From Fagopyrum homotropicum (Eukaryota > Streptophyta > Magnoliopsida > Caryophyllales > Polygonaceae), in assembly GCA_033239125.1 (NCBI GenBank), contig BSWB01000005.1, positions 142,906,494 to 142,970,493 of the forward strand: a stretch of 64,000 bases of DNA, written 5' to 3'. The notes under the pieces are model-generated. The model was not told the origin of the DNA and ran no database searches. It saw nothing but the letters and a program-made list of their open reading frames with translations. Shown here piece after piece: positions 1 to 11,285 of this stretch (its first letter is position 1; each line of letters begins with the position of its first letter). Position numbers and translations under genes: made by a program.

Positions 1-2212
1 GAAAACGTCTCAATAGCAGAGTATAGCCCAAGCCCCCCAAATCGAATAGGCAAAGAAGCAAGTCGCCACTGAAGATCTCCAAAAAAAGGACCCCCACAAA
101 CCACAATATCCTCGACTGATCTACGGAGCTCGACATCAAAATAAGCTGCTGCACTCTCCCAATGCTCCGGATGACAAGTCCTCAAGCCAAAATACAACTT
201 AGCAACACCCATGCAAGAACAAAGCAGGAGAAGCTCACTCTGGGGGTCCCTCAACTGTGGAAGAAGATGCATCAACTCAACCGCCTTAACAACTCTCTTC
301 ATGACAAGCTCTCTAATAAACTCCTCATCTCTACTCACTGCCCCACCTAGCAACTTAACACCCAACGCTGACCTTGCAATGTCATGGGGAAATAGTCCAT
401 CTCTAAGTTTAGACCCATCACATGAAGGCCAGAAGAGCTCAGTTTTGCGAACATTCAACATGAGGCCTAAACCCGGACCAAACTCACGAATGATATCAAG
501 AGCTCTAGCCACCTCCTCAGATCGTCCAATAATGGTCCCATCGTCAAGATACCAAGCATGTAGAATAGTCTTGCAACTGTCTCTGATCTTATGCAGAAGC
601 GGGTGCAAGACAAGAGAGAAGAGGAGGGACCCCAAAGGGTCTCCTTGTTGCACACCAGTAGCCGACCAGATGAACCTATCTCCAATGTACAACCTGGCGG
701 CCTGACTATACAAGAAATCAACCCATAAAGAGATTGACGGACATCTCTTTCTAACCTCCCTAAGCAAAATGGTCCTGTCAACCAAGAAAAATCCACTGTC
801 AACATAGCTAGAGAACCATCGGTAAAACGATCACTCAGAACTCTATTAACACTATGTAGAATAGCCTCTGTACCACCTGAAACACCCACTCCAAACTAGA
901 AATCTCCCAAATATCCTCTCATATCCTTACACACACTCTTCATAGCAACTTTAGACACCAACCGTCTCCATATAGTACTAACTGCAATGGGTCGGATCCC
1001 ATTGTCAAGCTTCAACAGCGGCGTAAGAGGAGCTGAAGCCACAAACTCGGCCAAACTCAAGGGGCACCTGCCTCCCAACCATAGATTAACCACAGAGGTG
1101 ATCGCTCTCAAAAGACTCGTGGCAACAGAGGAACCCTCACCACACATAGCGTCTAAGATGTGTTGTGCCCTCAAGCCATCTCTACCGCAAGAAGTACCTT
1201 TGGGAAAGGACTTGATGCATTTAAATACCAAATCGATGTCAACAATGAGGGGTGATTCATGAAAGGTAGTGCAAGACTTAGAAGGTGGAGGTTTGTGGGG
1301 ATGTTTAGCCTCTAACACCTTCAAAGTCTCCTCACTGTAAGACGCAACACCAAAAGAGCACAAAACCTTAACAGCGGTTGTAAAATGCCCATCCGAAACC
1401 TTGCGGAGACATTTCTTGATGTTAGGATTTCTCTCTAAACCCCCTCTATCACCAGAGCCACCATCCACCATCCCAAAAGGCCTATGCTCCGAAGGGTCTA
1501 ACAAGGCTTCCACTAGACTCGAAACACCCTCAGCCTCACTCTAAATAGACAATGCCTGCAAAATCCGCTGATGTTGTATCGACTTTCTACTTCCCGATCT
1601 TCTGTCTCGCCTACTCATAGGCCTGAATACCTGCAAAGTGCACCGAGGAAGTAAAAACAACATAACCCAAGCAGCTACACTTCCGGGCTCAGCTACCACC
1701 TTCAAGAGAACACTCAACAACGCTTGAGAGAACCTAAGACGACAGCTATGAGGGATGCTTTTCACGGTAGAAATAGGAACCCGCATAACCCTCTCCAACA
1801 GATCTGCATCAAAACACATACTCGCATCGTCCACCCCAACTTGATCTCCAGCAACCGGCCTCGAAATACCCACAACCGGCCTCAAGATACCCACAATGTA
1901 TCCACCCTCATCACCAAAAGAAGAAATAGAGCCATCTGGGTGACGACATTCACGACTCAGAGCATGAAGACTCATACACCTGCCACACAACCAAATCCTG
2001 AGCGCAGCCAACACCTCCACAAACGCCGTAAAAACATCAAGATCACACTCAAGCAAGCCCCGAACTTCATTCTTGCGTTCAACCGCAAAGAGATGTTGCC
2101 TTTTCAAATGACTTACTAGGCAAGAGAAACCTTTACTTCCCTCCCTTCCATCACCACACCCATGAAATGATCTAAGCGGACAATGACGGGAACCATTGCC
2201 CACCGGCGTCAT
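1..2212 (-). pseudogene. Broken reverse transcriptase gene with N-terminal zinc-finger-like region, incomplete at the left edge
   Basis: Read on the minus strand, one frame runs from a possible ATG at 2212 to an in-frame TAG (1541-1543), resumes in the same frame to a second TAG (896-898, where the family has Gln before FGVGV), and then shifts near 800 through a small deletion just after VDFS. From about 800 to base 1 the frame is open again. The N-terminal part has a Cys-rich stretch ending in SHLKRQH, like a C2H2 finger. The middle carries FPKGTSCGRDGLRAQH and RPIAVSTIWRRLVSK (RT fingers). After the shift come GVQQGDP and a catalytic YLDD at 551-540. This is a non-LTR type RT family seen in plants without an obvious APE endonuclease. 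A C-terminal endonuclease, if any, lies outside the window. Two stops and one frameshift make this copy inactive. Confidence 0.8.
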
Positions 2213-2442
2213 AGAAAAATTCAGCTCATCAAAGGGAATTTTCTTTGGGACATAAAAACAAACACTTGGTGGGCATCATCCTTATATCCCTAAAATTCCA
2301 ACCCCTACTTGATTTCCAGCAAAATTCCAACCCCTACAAGATTGCGCATACAAATATATCCTTCCAATTCAAACGTCAAGCATCACAATTCTGAAATATT
2401 CTCCAATCTCGCATCATCCTTTCAGTCGCCGGTGTCGGCGAT

Positions 2443-2600
2443 ATGGATACAACCAGCGGCCAAGAGGCTCAATTCTCCGACCGTGTCCTCGTGGACGGAA
2501 CTCCGGCGTCGTTGACCTTTTTTGCGGAAGGTATTCTCCGGTGGTTGGTTGACGGGAAAATGAATTGTTTGGTGCTGGAGAAGGAGGTCCTTGGAGTTTC
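2443..2600 (+). pseudogene. Isolated first exon resembling the N-terminus of a plant sphingosine (long-chain base) kinase
   Basis: An ATG at 2443 opens about 52 codons containing FSDRVLVDGTPASLT, ILRW and LVLEKEVLGVSV. As I remember the family, plant sphingosine kinases start with the same pattern: a short acidic lead, SDRV..NG, a beta strand ending LRW, then EKEVLG. A possible donor (GT at about 2600, after GGAGTTTCT) would end the exon there; without splicing the frame stops at 2652. Sphingosine kinase phosphorylates long-chain bases for lipid signalling. I found no catalytic exons in the following 2.5 kb, which is AT-rich, so this is probably a stranded gene fragment, although a very long first intron cannot be excluded. 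Confidence 0.4.
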
Positions 2601-2952
2601 TGTATATTTTGATTGTATGTTTAGCCACGATAATTCATTGTGGCTAAATTAGCAAAGTAAGTTTTTTTGAGATTTTTCTATAGTAACTAGGTTCATGGTA
2701 TAAATATGTTTAGTAAATGTACCCCTAATAAACCCCTTACCTTCCAACTTCAATTGAATGAAAGGGGTAAAAGTTGAAGGGGAATACGAACCTAATGAAA
2801 ATAGAAAATAATGACCAAGTTCTTTATTTTTTTTGGTCAAACATAAATAATAACCATTATAAAATAACTTTACAATATTATTATTGCCAATTATAATAAT
2901 TCTTATTCAGATTTATATAATAATATTTTAACTAAATCCTAATAATGTATAC

Positions 2953-3110
2953 TGTTGAGATGTGTGGATTATTGTGTCCCACGTCGACTAAATGAATAAT
3001 GTGAACCTAACATATAAACCTAAGGGTTACTCATATTGCCAATTGGTTTTAGGATGTAACCCCGAAGGTTAATGTGCATAGGTTCACTTGTGGCGTGCAA
3101 CCCCTCCACG
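2953..3110 (-). repeat. Dispersed repeat, copy A
   Basis: On the minus strand this reads through a block with the core CCTAAAACCAATTGGCAAT, followed by TATGTTAGGTTCA and CGACGTGGGACA. The same ordered blocks recur at 8971-9096 and 52230-52450. It is a degenerate dispersed element of unknown class. Confidence 0.6.
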
Positions 3111-5209
3111 TCTTAGACCCGACGGATATTAAAAAGATAAATTCAACTTATACTATATCTATGATAGTTATTATAATTTTTACAGATACTTAAAACTGAA
3201 AATTTTGTAATAGTATTAGCCGAAAAAAGTCGTGCACTTGTAGCCTAACATAATGCCCTAATGTTTTTGACTAAATATATATAATGTTGTGAAAGTGAGG
3301 GGCAATGTTAACTATATTTTCTATCATCTTCCCTTATGTTTCCATATTTTTTGTCGTATAATTAATATTAAAGACAATAATTTGGTTTTCTATGTTTCTT
3401 TTTCTGATAACCAAGAGACAAAAAAGATTTGTTTTTTCAAAAAAGAAATGGAAAGAAGCGACAAATTTGCTCAAATTATTACAAATGGTTAGTTTGTAAG
3501 ATTTTTAGTATTTTTAATTTTAATGTTAGAGAAGAGTCAAGCTTTAACAACCTTAGGTGATGATTCGTATTGGTACAACTTTAGATATAATAATATTCTC
3601 TCTACCTATTTGATAAAGAGATTCAAATAATACAAAGTAAGTATTTTGTAGGTATAAATTTCTCTCTTATTATAATGAGTTTAATAGTTAATTATACCCT
3701 GGTTTGGTTCGGCACATTATCTAGTGTGTAGACCTCGTAATTTTACACAATTCTCATAATTTATTATCGTGACATTGAAGAAAATTTCATAATTTTACAT
3801 AATTTTTATTCTTAATAAGACCGATTAAGTAATTAACTCAACAATTTTAGGTCTACTGAACATGTCCCCGACCTATTGGTTTAATTTGCTAACCTTATAT
3901 AAAAGATAATAACAATAAATAAGTGATAAAACTAAAAATAATTATATTAGTTACCTGATATTTATTTTAAAATTCTAAAATTTTAAAGTATTTTTATATA
4001 ATTCATATATGCAATATCATTTGAACGTGGGTGATTTGTTTTGAGAAAATTTAGAAAATCCGAGAGAGGAAGAAAAAAGAAAAAAATTAGGGTTTTTTGT
4101 AAGAAGACGTTAAATAGTACTTTTAATAATTCCACAAATAACGTAATTTAACTCTGTATCATGATTCCTAAAATTTTCAATTAAATCATAATTAACTTAT
4201 AAATAACTTAACTCACTCGATTTAATTCAATTAATAGACACCCCCCTGGAAAAACGACTATCACAACATCGTTACGAAGTGGTATTCTTACAGCCAAGAG
4301 CTTGAAATTACCCACGTTAGTGTGGAAAACGGTAACTTTATGGTTGTTAACAACAATAATAAACTTTGAAAACGCTCGTTAGAATCAACATAATTGTCTT
4401 TGACATTATCTTCATTTTCTGAACTCCAAGTTCTCGTCCTATAGGATTGACGATAATTCCTTGCTCCACTTTCCTTATTACATGGTTATTGCTATTCGTA
4501 TCACGGTTTCGTGCTATACGTACTAGGGGTACAACTACGCAATACGTAGACGTAAAAAAAAAATAAATTGTTTTACCCTACTACGGCTGCGCATACACTA
4601 TGCGTAGTAGGACTACGCATCCGCTATGCCTAGTCGTAGTCATTTTCCTATATTTTTTAACGAAATCAACTTATTACTACGGCTCCGTCATGCGTAGCCG
4701 GACCACGGGTATGAATATCATGAAACATGGGGTACGAATAACATCTCGTTATTACATCATTAAAAATAAATCTAGTGTACGTGGCACGTGATCTTATATA
4801 ATGAAGGTGGTTGGTAAGGAGTTGCGGGCTACGGGGTATGGGCATCACGTGGTATGCATTAGGAACCACATGCTTCACCAACACATACAATCCTCAAGAC
4901 GATCAAGGTTCTGCACTTAGGCTCCACCTCCGTTTTTATTATAGGTGTAAAACAAAAATCTTAAATAATATTTTTTAAAAAAAAACTATTTTGAGTTTAC
5001 AGTTTAGAAAATAACGCAAGTATTATACTATATATATTTATTTTAGTAATTATAAATATGTTTTAAACTAAAATTCAAAACATCATGTGATAAAAGCTAA
5101 ATAGTTTTATCATCCATAGAACCAAGATTTATTTTTTGCAAAAATGCTTCAAAACTGTAAAAAAAAAAAAAAACTTTAAATGTTGGGTATTTTAGAGTTA
5201 ACCCACTCT
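3111..5209. other. AT-rich spacer with no supported gene
   Basis: Only short chance reading frames are present. Around 4560-4710 there are several imperfect inverted copies of a CTACGCAT/ATGCGTAG motif, which gives a local foldback, but no element ends or duplication could be set. Confidence 0.6.
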
Positions 5210-5501
5210 GGGCCCGTTTGGTTCCAACTTCGAAAATGGAAACGGAATAAGAAACGAATTTAGTTCATATGTATATCCTTATTCATGAAATTCTATGGAA
5301 TCATTCCTTGTGTTTACATGCAAAATACACTTGTCTCCCCCATATTTTGTTACCCAATAGGGCATCAAAAGTAATCAAATTCCACCTCAATTACTTCAAA
5401 TCACAAGGAATGATTCCAAAAACTTTCATGAATAAGGTATACATATAGAATAGATTCGTTTTCATTCCATTTCCGATCCGGAGTTCAAACCAAACGGGCC
5501 C
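5210..5501. mobile_element. Tourist-like foldback MITE, family copy 1
   Basis: A 292-bp element with termini GGGCCCGTTTGGTT and AACCAAACGGGCCC. The interior is also largely self-complementary: an ATTCCTTGTG block on the left is mirrored by CACAAGGAAT on the right. The flanks are TCT on both sides, a 3-bp duplication. The two other copies in the window (9592 and 32142) have TAA/TTA duplications, which is the PIF/Harbinger preference. It has no coding capacity and would depend on a transposase supplied elsewhere. Confidence 0.85.
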
Positions 5502-5619
5502 TCTATGTATTATATGATTTATATAAACAAGTTGCAAAATTTACAGCAATGTATAAGACGTTGAGTTTTATTCAAATTTATGAGATCTTCAGTTAACATG
5601 CAAAGGAATAAGTAAATTT

Positions 5620-5793
5620 ACCAATACTCAGTTGGTCTAGTGGGATGTGGTGCTAGACTCCTTAAGTGGTTAGTCTGGAGATTCGAGTTCGAATCCTCCC
5701 GGCAGCATGTATGGAAAAACTGATATTGGGAGGGTATCCCCAGCAATGGGCCACGATCTACTACCCGGGAGAACCTCTTCAAAAAAAAAAAAA
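5620..5793 (+). mobile_element. tRNA-derived SINE with poly(A) tail and target-site duplication
   Basis: It begins ACCAATACTCAGTTGGTCTAG, with an A-box-like GGTCTAGTGG near 5634 and a B box GAGTTCGAATCC at 5685-5696, followed by a non-tRNA body and a run of A from 5781. It is flanked by a 13-bp direct duplication AATAAGTAAATTT at 5607-5619 and 5794-5806, which defines both ends. It has an internal RNA polymerase III promoter and no coding capacity. A 5' part of the same family lies at 55353. Confidence 0.85.
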
Positions 5794-6544
5794 AATAAGT
5801 AAATTTGAGAATGAATCCTTGGGTTGAAGTTGAAGCCCATGAGGCAAAAAATGCAGCTTACTTTTGTGTTGATTTTGGGCTTTAACAAGTTAAAGTGAAG
5901 ATCAAAGATCTCAAGCCTAGTACATATACAAGAGAGTTTATTTACACGACCATGAATTTATAATTTACTAGATATAAACCTAATTGCATGTAGGTTTATT
6001 TATTATAAAAAAGCAATGACGTGAAGTGGGTGTAAGCACATCAGATTTTTTTTATTTAAAGTCCAGTCCAACCCGAACTCAAGTAGCTCAAGCCTAGACG
6101 GCTAGACCTGTACAAATCCAGCTCAGTTCGTTCGGGAAAAAATATGGGCATGGGCAACTAATTAGGTTTGTTCGGGTCTGAACTGTGTTTGTGGGACGGG
6201 TATGTGTAAACATTTCGGGCCACGGGCCGATCCACATATAGTTTTATACATATAATTTATTTATATATGTATATATAATATAGTTTTGATTTGAGTGTCA
6301 CATAATTTGATTTTTCATTTAATTTGTTTTGAATATTTTGACGAGTTATACTCGTTTGTAATACAAGATTGTAGGGATAACTTGATTATAATCGTGCTTG
6401 TTGTTTTTCAGGTTTTTGTATTTTTTTTGTGTTGATTGTTGTTGAGCTCGTTTGTAATGCAATGTAAAGGTATAATTGGATTGAAAATTTGTATCAAATA
6501 CATTATATTACATGTTTTAAATGATAAATAAATCCTATGGAAAA
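5794..6544. other. AT-rich spacer
   Basis: No gene is seen. Around 6060-6230 there is a short stretch of CGGGCC/TTCGGG-type motifs like the block at 6545-6970. Confidence 0.5.
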
Positions 6545-6970
6545 AAGGAAGAATCAAGTACATCCGGGCCGGGCCAACAACCCGACCACTTATTACGTGG
6601 GTGGACAACTGGACATGGATAACGTTTGTGGCCCGGACAAGGCAGGCTGGGCCAGTCCGAACAAGGCGGTCCAACCCGCTTTTGTACAGTTCTACTCAAG
6701 CCTCGATTCATATAACACCCTACCCAGTATATATCATGTAAGACACAGAGCACGACTGTTCAAATTCCTGCCCGGGCTGGAATTTTGAAACGGACCGAAC
6801 ATGGATCGGAAATTTGTTATTGGAGGGAACTTGGACCGAATTTTCAGGTCCGACGCGGACTGGTTTGTCCATTTTTTCAAAAAGGGTCCAAACATGCATT
6901 AAAAAAATTTTGCCCAACCGGTCCGGGTCTAAGTATACAGTCCAGGTCCGGGTCGAATAACAAATTTTAG
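6545..6970. repeat. Motif-rich repeat with recurring GGCCCGG / GGTCCGGGT words
   Basis: A GC-rich island in AT-rich DNA, rich in imperfect copies of CCGGGCC, GGTCCGGGT and their complements in both orientations. Similar words occur in the KCS intron (34970-35230) and, as GGTCCGGTCCGG, at 56465-56845. It is probably a decayed foldback transposon. The reading frames across it follow the repeat and are not genes. Confidence 0.5.
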
Positions 6971-7015
6971 ACCGATGATTGGTCCTACTCAGAAGCCGAA
7001 TAGGTGCCCTATAGT

Positions 7016-7021
7016 TTTATT
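7016..7021 (-). promoter_or_regulatory. Candidate poly(A) signal AATAAA for the TGA gene
   Basis: TTTATT on the plus strand gives AATAAA on the minus strand, about 305 bp past the TGA stop codon, which is a plausible 3' UTR length. No transcript evidence is available. Confidence 0.35.
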
Positions 7022-7326
7022 GGGTAAAAATAAGTAAAATGTACAAAGAACACCGTTACCAATACACAACAAGGCAGCTACGCATTTGGGTTTCACCAAA
7101 TATAATACAAGTATCCTCAAGCAGTGACTATCTGCAGATGATAATTGGTACAACCATTGAAACACAATCAATTGCCTATTTACAACTTTTCTCAAATCTA
7201 TAACCCTTCTTGACAAGCTTTGCTTCTTCTTCTTCTTCTTCGACGAATTAGTTCAATCGCTTGAGTTCACTGTATAACCACTGTGAAGGTGCACAAGAAG
7301 CTCGGTAGCTAAGCTAACCTTGTTGT

Positions 7327-9997
7327 TTAAGTGGGTTCATGATGACGGTGACGATCAGACCAAAGTGAACTCAGTGCTTTCAGGCGGTGGAAGTACTCTC
7401 CAAGTACCAACAAGCCTCGAGCTGCTTGTCGGGTTGTCAAGATACGGTGCATCTGCTGAAGGGTCTCCATACGAAGATGATCAGCCTGGTTGACATAACA
7501 TAATATGAGTACATAACACCTTAGAATGGGATCAGCAAAGATTTTTGACAGCTTTCGTATCAACTTCAATGCTAGAATACAGACCAATCCTACAAACTAA
7601 ACCGGAAAATTACCGAAAATTTGCCCACAAAGAGAGTGCTGTGGAATTTAGGGTGAAAATTTTCTTTTTGTATTGCTCATTAAGGGTCTCTCTTAAAATT
7701 GAACTGTGTAGTATTTTGCATTATTTTGCATTATACATCCAAACGAGTCCTAAAACTCAAACAACCCCCAAACCCTTTCATCATATGACTAACTAGGCTT
7801 TTTACCTCTTTTACTCTATTAAGGGTACCCCTAGCATAAACTATCGTTTATCAATTCGGTTTATATTACCAGGGTAAAATGGCTAAGTTTTTTTACCACT
7901 ATTACCCATAGCATAAACTCATATAGTAAATATACACCTATTTAACCCAATGAAATTATATATAGGGTAAAATTAGAGAGGTCTTCAAAACAAAAGCGTA
8001 TAAAAAAGAGCCTATTTAACCCGATTCTTTCTATGGAGCAACTGGAATCTTGGAAAGCTTTTGATAGGAAGATAAATCAGACATTACCTGGTTTACAAAG
8101 CTCACCAAAGCATCCAATCTCTCGACTGCAATAGTCATCTGAGGAATGTAAATTCCTTCGTCTAACGGTAACGTTGCCACTATGTCGGCTAAAGTCTGCT
8201 GAAGTCTTTCCATTCCTTGTGTAAGAGCATCTTCTGCTTGCTGACAGGATTGCAAGAGGTTCTCGACTTCCAGTTGTTGTTTGTCGGTGACAGGTACTAT
8301 CAGTGGCACAAGTACCTGTCAATGGAAAAAAAAGGTCATCTTAAAGAGATAGATGGAATGAAAATGTAAGAAGAAAATATGGATTGATCAAAAAAAAGTT
8401 ATCAGTAATTTTTAACATCTTGAGAAGCAAGACTAATAATTACCTTGAGTAGCTCTGAAGGTCGAAACCCGCCTAGCCAAAAGAAAAAACGCTCTGCCGG
8501 TGATTTCCAAATGCCAGACATTAGATAGAACACGTCGGCCTTTGCAGTATTTGTTTTCATGCGAAACAGATCAAAATAGTGTTTCATGCTGGTATCAACG
8601 AGGACCCTGAGCTCAGTGTCGCTTATCTGAGACTGCAAAGCCGCTCTTAATTCACAGATCTGTCTCTTCTGCTCTTCCAACCAATTTCCATACTGAACCT
8701 CAAAAGCAGCTGCGCCTGCAACGGATAGAAGTGGTACCAAATGAGCACATATGACATTAACCATTACATCAATTGAAAGGGTTACAATCATAATCTTTAT
8801 ATAATCCTAAGTACCAAATGAGCACAGATGATTGATCATGCTGTTATCAACCTGAATTTATAGTACTGGATAATGGGAGATGATCAATTCCGCTACTGAT
8901 AGATAAACCCTGCAGCCAAAAAGTACAGTTTCAAATCTCATACGTGGAGGGATGCACGTAAAGTCAACCTTACACACAAGCATTCGGGTTCCATCCTAAA
9001 ACCAATGGACAATAGGAGGAGTAGCCCTAACTCTTAAATGTTAGGTTCGGGTATTATCATATTGTCGATATGGGACAATACTCCACATGTCTTAACAAAA
9101 AGAATGTTATCTCAGTTACCTGTTGCCTTGCACGTTGAAGATCTTGTTCCAATTGAACTAATTTTAACCGACTTGATTCCAATTGCTGGACATATGCCTA
9201 TTACAAAGATCCAATCAACTTCAGAACAACCAACTAACTATAGATAACATCAAGTATTATAGTTGTGCATACATGTGTCTCAGTGTTCATACCTTTTTCC
9301 TTATACGGCATTTACGAGCAGCCTCCCGATTTTGTGCAAGGCGTCTTTGCATCTGCCAATGAACATAGAAGGCAGGAAACCTCAAAAAAATGGAAGAGAA
9401 CAAAACTTGAGAAAGGATGAAAGTATAAAATACAGACTGAATAGGTCACCTTTTCAGAAGATCTGTGTGTTTCTTGATTGTTTGAAGGTGCTGGTAATCC
9501 ATGCAGAATATCATCTGATTGAGACTGAACGAGCTGAAACAAATGAGTTTCACATCCATGGAAATATAGAAAGACGAGATGAAAACACTAAGGGCCCGTT
9601 TGGTTTTAACTCCGGAAATGGAAACGAATCTAGTCCATACATATACCCTTGTTCATGAACTTTTTTGGTAATCATTCCTTGTGGTTTGAAGTAATTGAAG
9701 TAGAAATTGATTAGTTTTGATACTTATAGGGAAACAAGTGCATTTTGCATGAAACCATAAGGAATGATTCCAAAAAAATTCATGAACAAGATGAACTAGA
9801 TTCATTTCCATTTCGTTTCTCGTTTCCGAAGATTCAACCAAACGGGGGCTAAAGATAAGCAACTTCAACTCAACCTGAGTTTCGAATTTCTCTTCAACTT
9901 CCAACAAAGCTGATGCAGAAATGTTGGGGCATGTATCATCTTCTCTATAACAATCTAGCCATGAATTAATCTGGTGGAACGGTTCGTATACATTCAT
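7327..9997 (-). CDS. Clade-I TGA bZIP transcription factor (TGA1/TGA4-like), 8 exons, 353 aa
   Basis: TGA factors bind as-1 (TGACG) elements in the nucleus and work with NPR1-type co-regulators in salicylate responses. Exons, 5' to 3' on the minus strand: 9997-9875, 9533-9450, 9352-9293, 9197-9120, 8909-8852, 8715-8444, 8315-8088, 7485-7327. All introns are GT-AG and all phases agree. Residues 70-89 are the bZIP basic region (RRLAQNREAARKCRIRKK, N-x7-R intact) and 90-115 the start of the zipper. Residues 136-353 form the DOG1/TGA domain, with EERFFFWLGGFRPSELLK-like text (read AERFFFWLGGF) and the end ILTTRQAARGLL...HEPT. The start YEPFHQI and the REPT-like end match TGA1/TGA4. Relative to Arabidopsis TGA1, the Cys172 and Cys266 positions are Cys (155, 249), but Cys260 and Cys287 are Glu243 and Ile270. 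The fourth and first introns (8910-9119 and 9534-9874) contain repeat insertions. Confidence 0.93.
8971..9096 (+). repeat. Dispersed repeat, copy B, inside a TGA intron
   Basis: It has the CCTAAAACCAATGGACAAT core followed by AAATGTTAGGTTC and TCGATATGGGACA, which is the block order of copies A and C. It lies wholly within the intron 8910-9119. Confidence 0.6.
9592..9849. mobile_element. Tourist-like foldback MITE, family copy 2, in TGA intron 1
   Basis: It starts GGGCCCGTTTGGTT and ends AACCAAACGGGGGC, so the right terminus has drifted. TAA flanks both sides (9589-9591 and 9850-9852). The internal ATTCCTTGTGG / CCATAAGGAAT mirror is retained. It makes up most of the 341-bp first intron and leaves the splice sites untouched. 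Confidence 0.85.
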
Positions 9998-11285
9998 CCT
10001 TCTCGATGTTATGATGATCTTTTGTATTCAAAATGGATAAATAGCTGCCTATCATGGAGAAAAAGGTAAATAATGATAAAGATTACCAATTGACATATTA
10101 TAACTCACTTGAAAATTCATTACAGTTCTAAACAACCGAATAAATCGAGATTCTCGAATGAGACTATGCCTCCAACATATTACTAGAGCATTTTCACAGT
10201 CATACCTACAAGCATTTATGGTTCATCTTCTATTCATGCTCAATGCGATATGATGCGAAACAGCAGTCATAGAAGCGAAAACCACCAAAAACCACATTTA
10301 TTTCCTATTCCTTCTTCTTTTGAAGTACTGGATGCACTTTAGAACAAACACACACACATCAATTTCATCACTTCTCTTGCTACTCAGATTCAAATGGTAC
10401 TTTTTACAAAATCATTACTCTCCAATCCTGCAGACAAAGCTTCTTAATGGTGATTCTGGATAGTTTAAACTAAAGACAACAAACAAAGCACTTAGCCTTA
10501 GAACTTCTGTCTAAACACTTATGCCTCTATTTTCTACCATTTTACTTGGATTTGTTGCTACTCAAGTAACAAATAACTTGTGTTCAATGGATAAAACCAC
10601 TAAACAAAGAAAATTAACAACAGAAAGTTCAGCCAAGAATCAGTAAAAGGAAGAACCTTTTTTGTCAGTATGTAGCTTCAAAGTTCAGCATCATCAGCAA
10701 AACAAGAGCAGTTAAAGAACAAAGACAATAAACAAGAATACGTTGACCTAATAAACATCAAGGAAAGCTTTAAAGAATAAGTCTTTGAAACTCAAACACT
10801 CTAATAAGCAATTGATTCCAGTCTCACATACATCAATCAGATCATATATGATGAACCAAATTCAAACAAATATGCAAAAAAAAAAAAATGATGGACAGAA
10901 TCTTCTTTTTCTTAGCTGGGCAGGTGCCATGGACGATACAGTAACAAAGAAAATTGAAGCAGAGAATCTTAACCAAAAAAAACCCAAATCAATTAAGAGA
11001 GGAGGAAGATGGAAATCAAGTTTACCTAAAATAAACCCTTTTCCCCAACTTCAGAGGAGGACAAAGGAAGAACAAATTCCAGTCCCAAATGGGCAAACCC
11101 TAGAATCCATTAGATTTGTTTGTGTGAGGAATGATTGATCTAAGAAGAACAATTGAAACAAGGCAAGGCAAATGGAAAAGCAAAGGCAGAGCCTTTGATG
11201 TTTGGTTAATAGAGACTAGAGAGTCACTAAAAAAGTGATTTTCTTTTGCATAGTTTGTGCCAATACCAACAAACATACAGAGCAA
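9998..11285 (-). promoter_or_regulatory. Likely 5' leader (with an intron) and promoter-proximal region of the TGA gene
   Basis: No coding exon is seen upstream of the ATG at 9997. On the minus strand 11028-11280 is pyrimidine-rich, like a plant 5' UTR, and meets a donor-like AG/GTAAAC near 11026, so a leader intron of about 1 kb is plausible. The acceptor near the ATG is weak, so the leader structure is a guess. Confidence 0.35.

Noticed and set aside
5620..5700. Possible tRNA gene (A and B boxes)
   Set aside because: No cloverleaf, a non-tRNA body with poly(A) tail, and a target duplication: it is a SINE.
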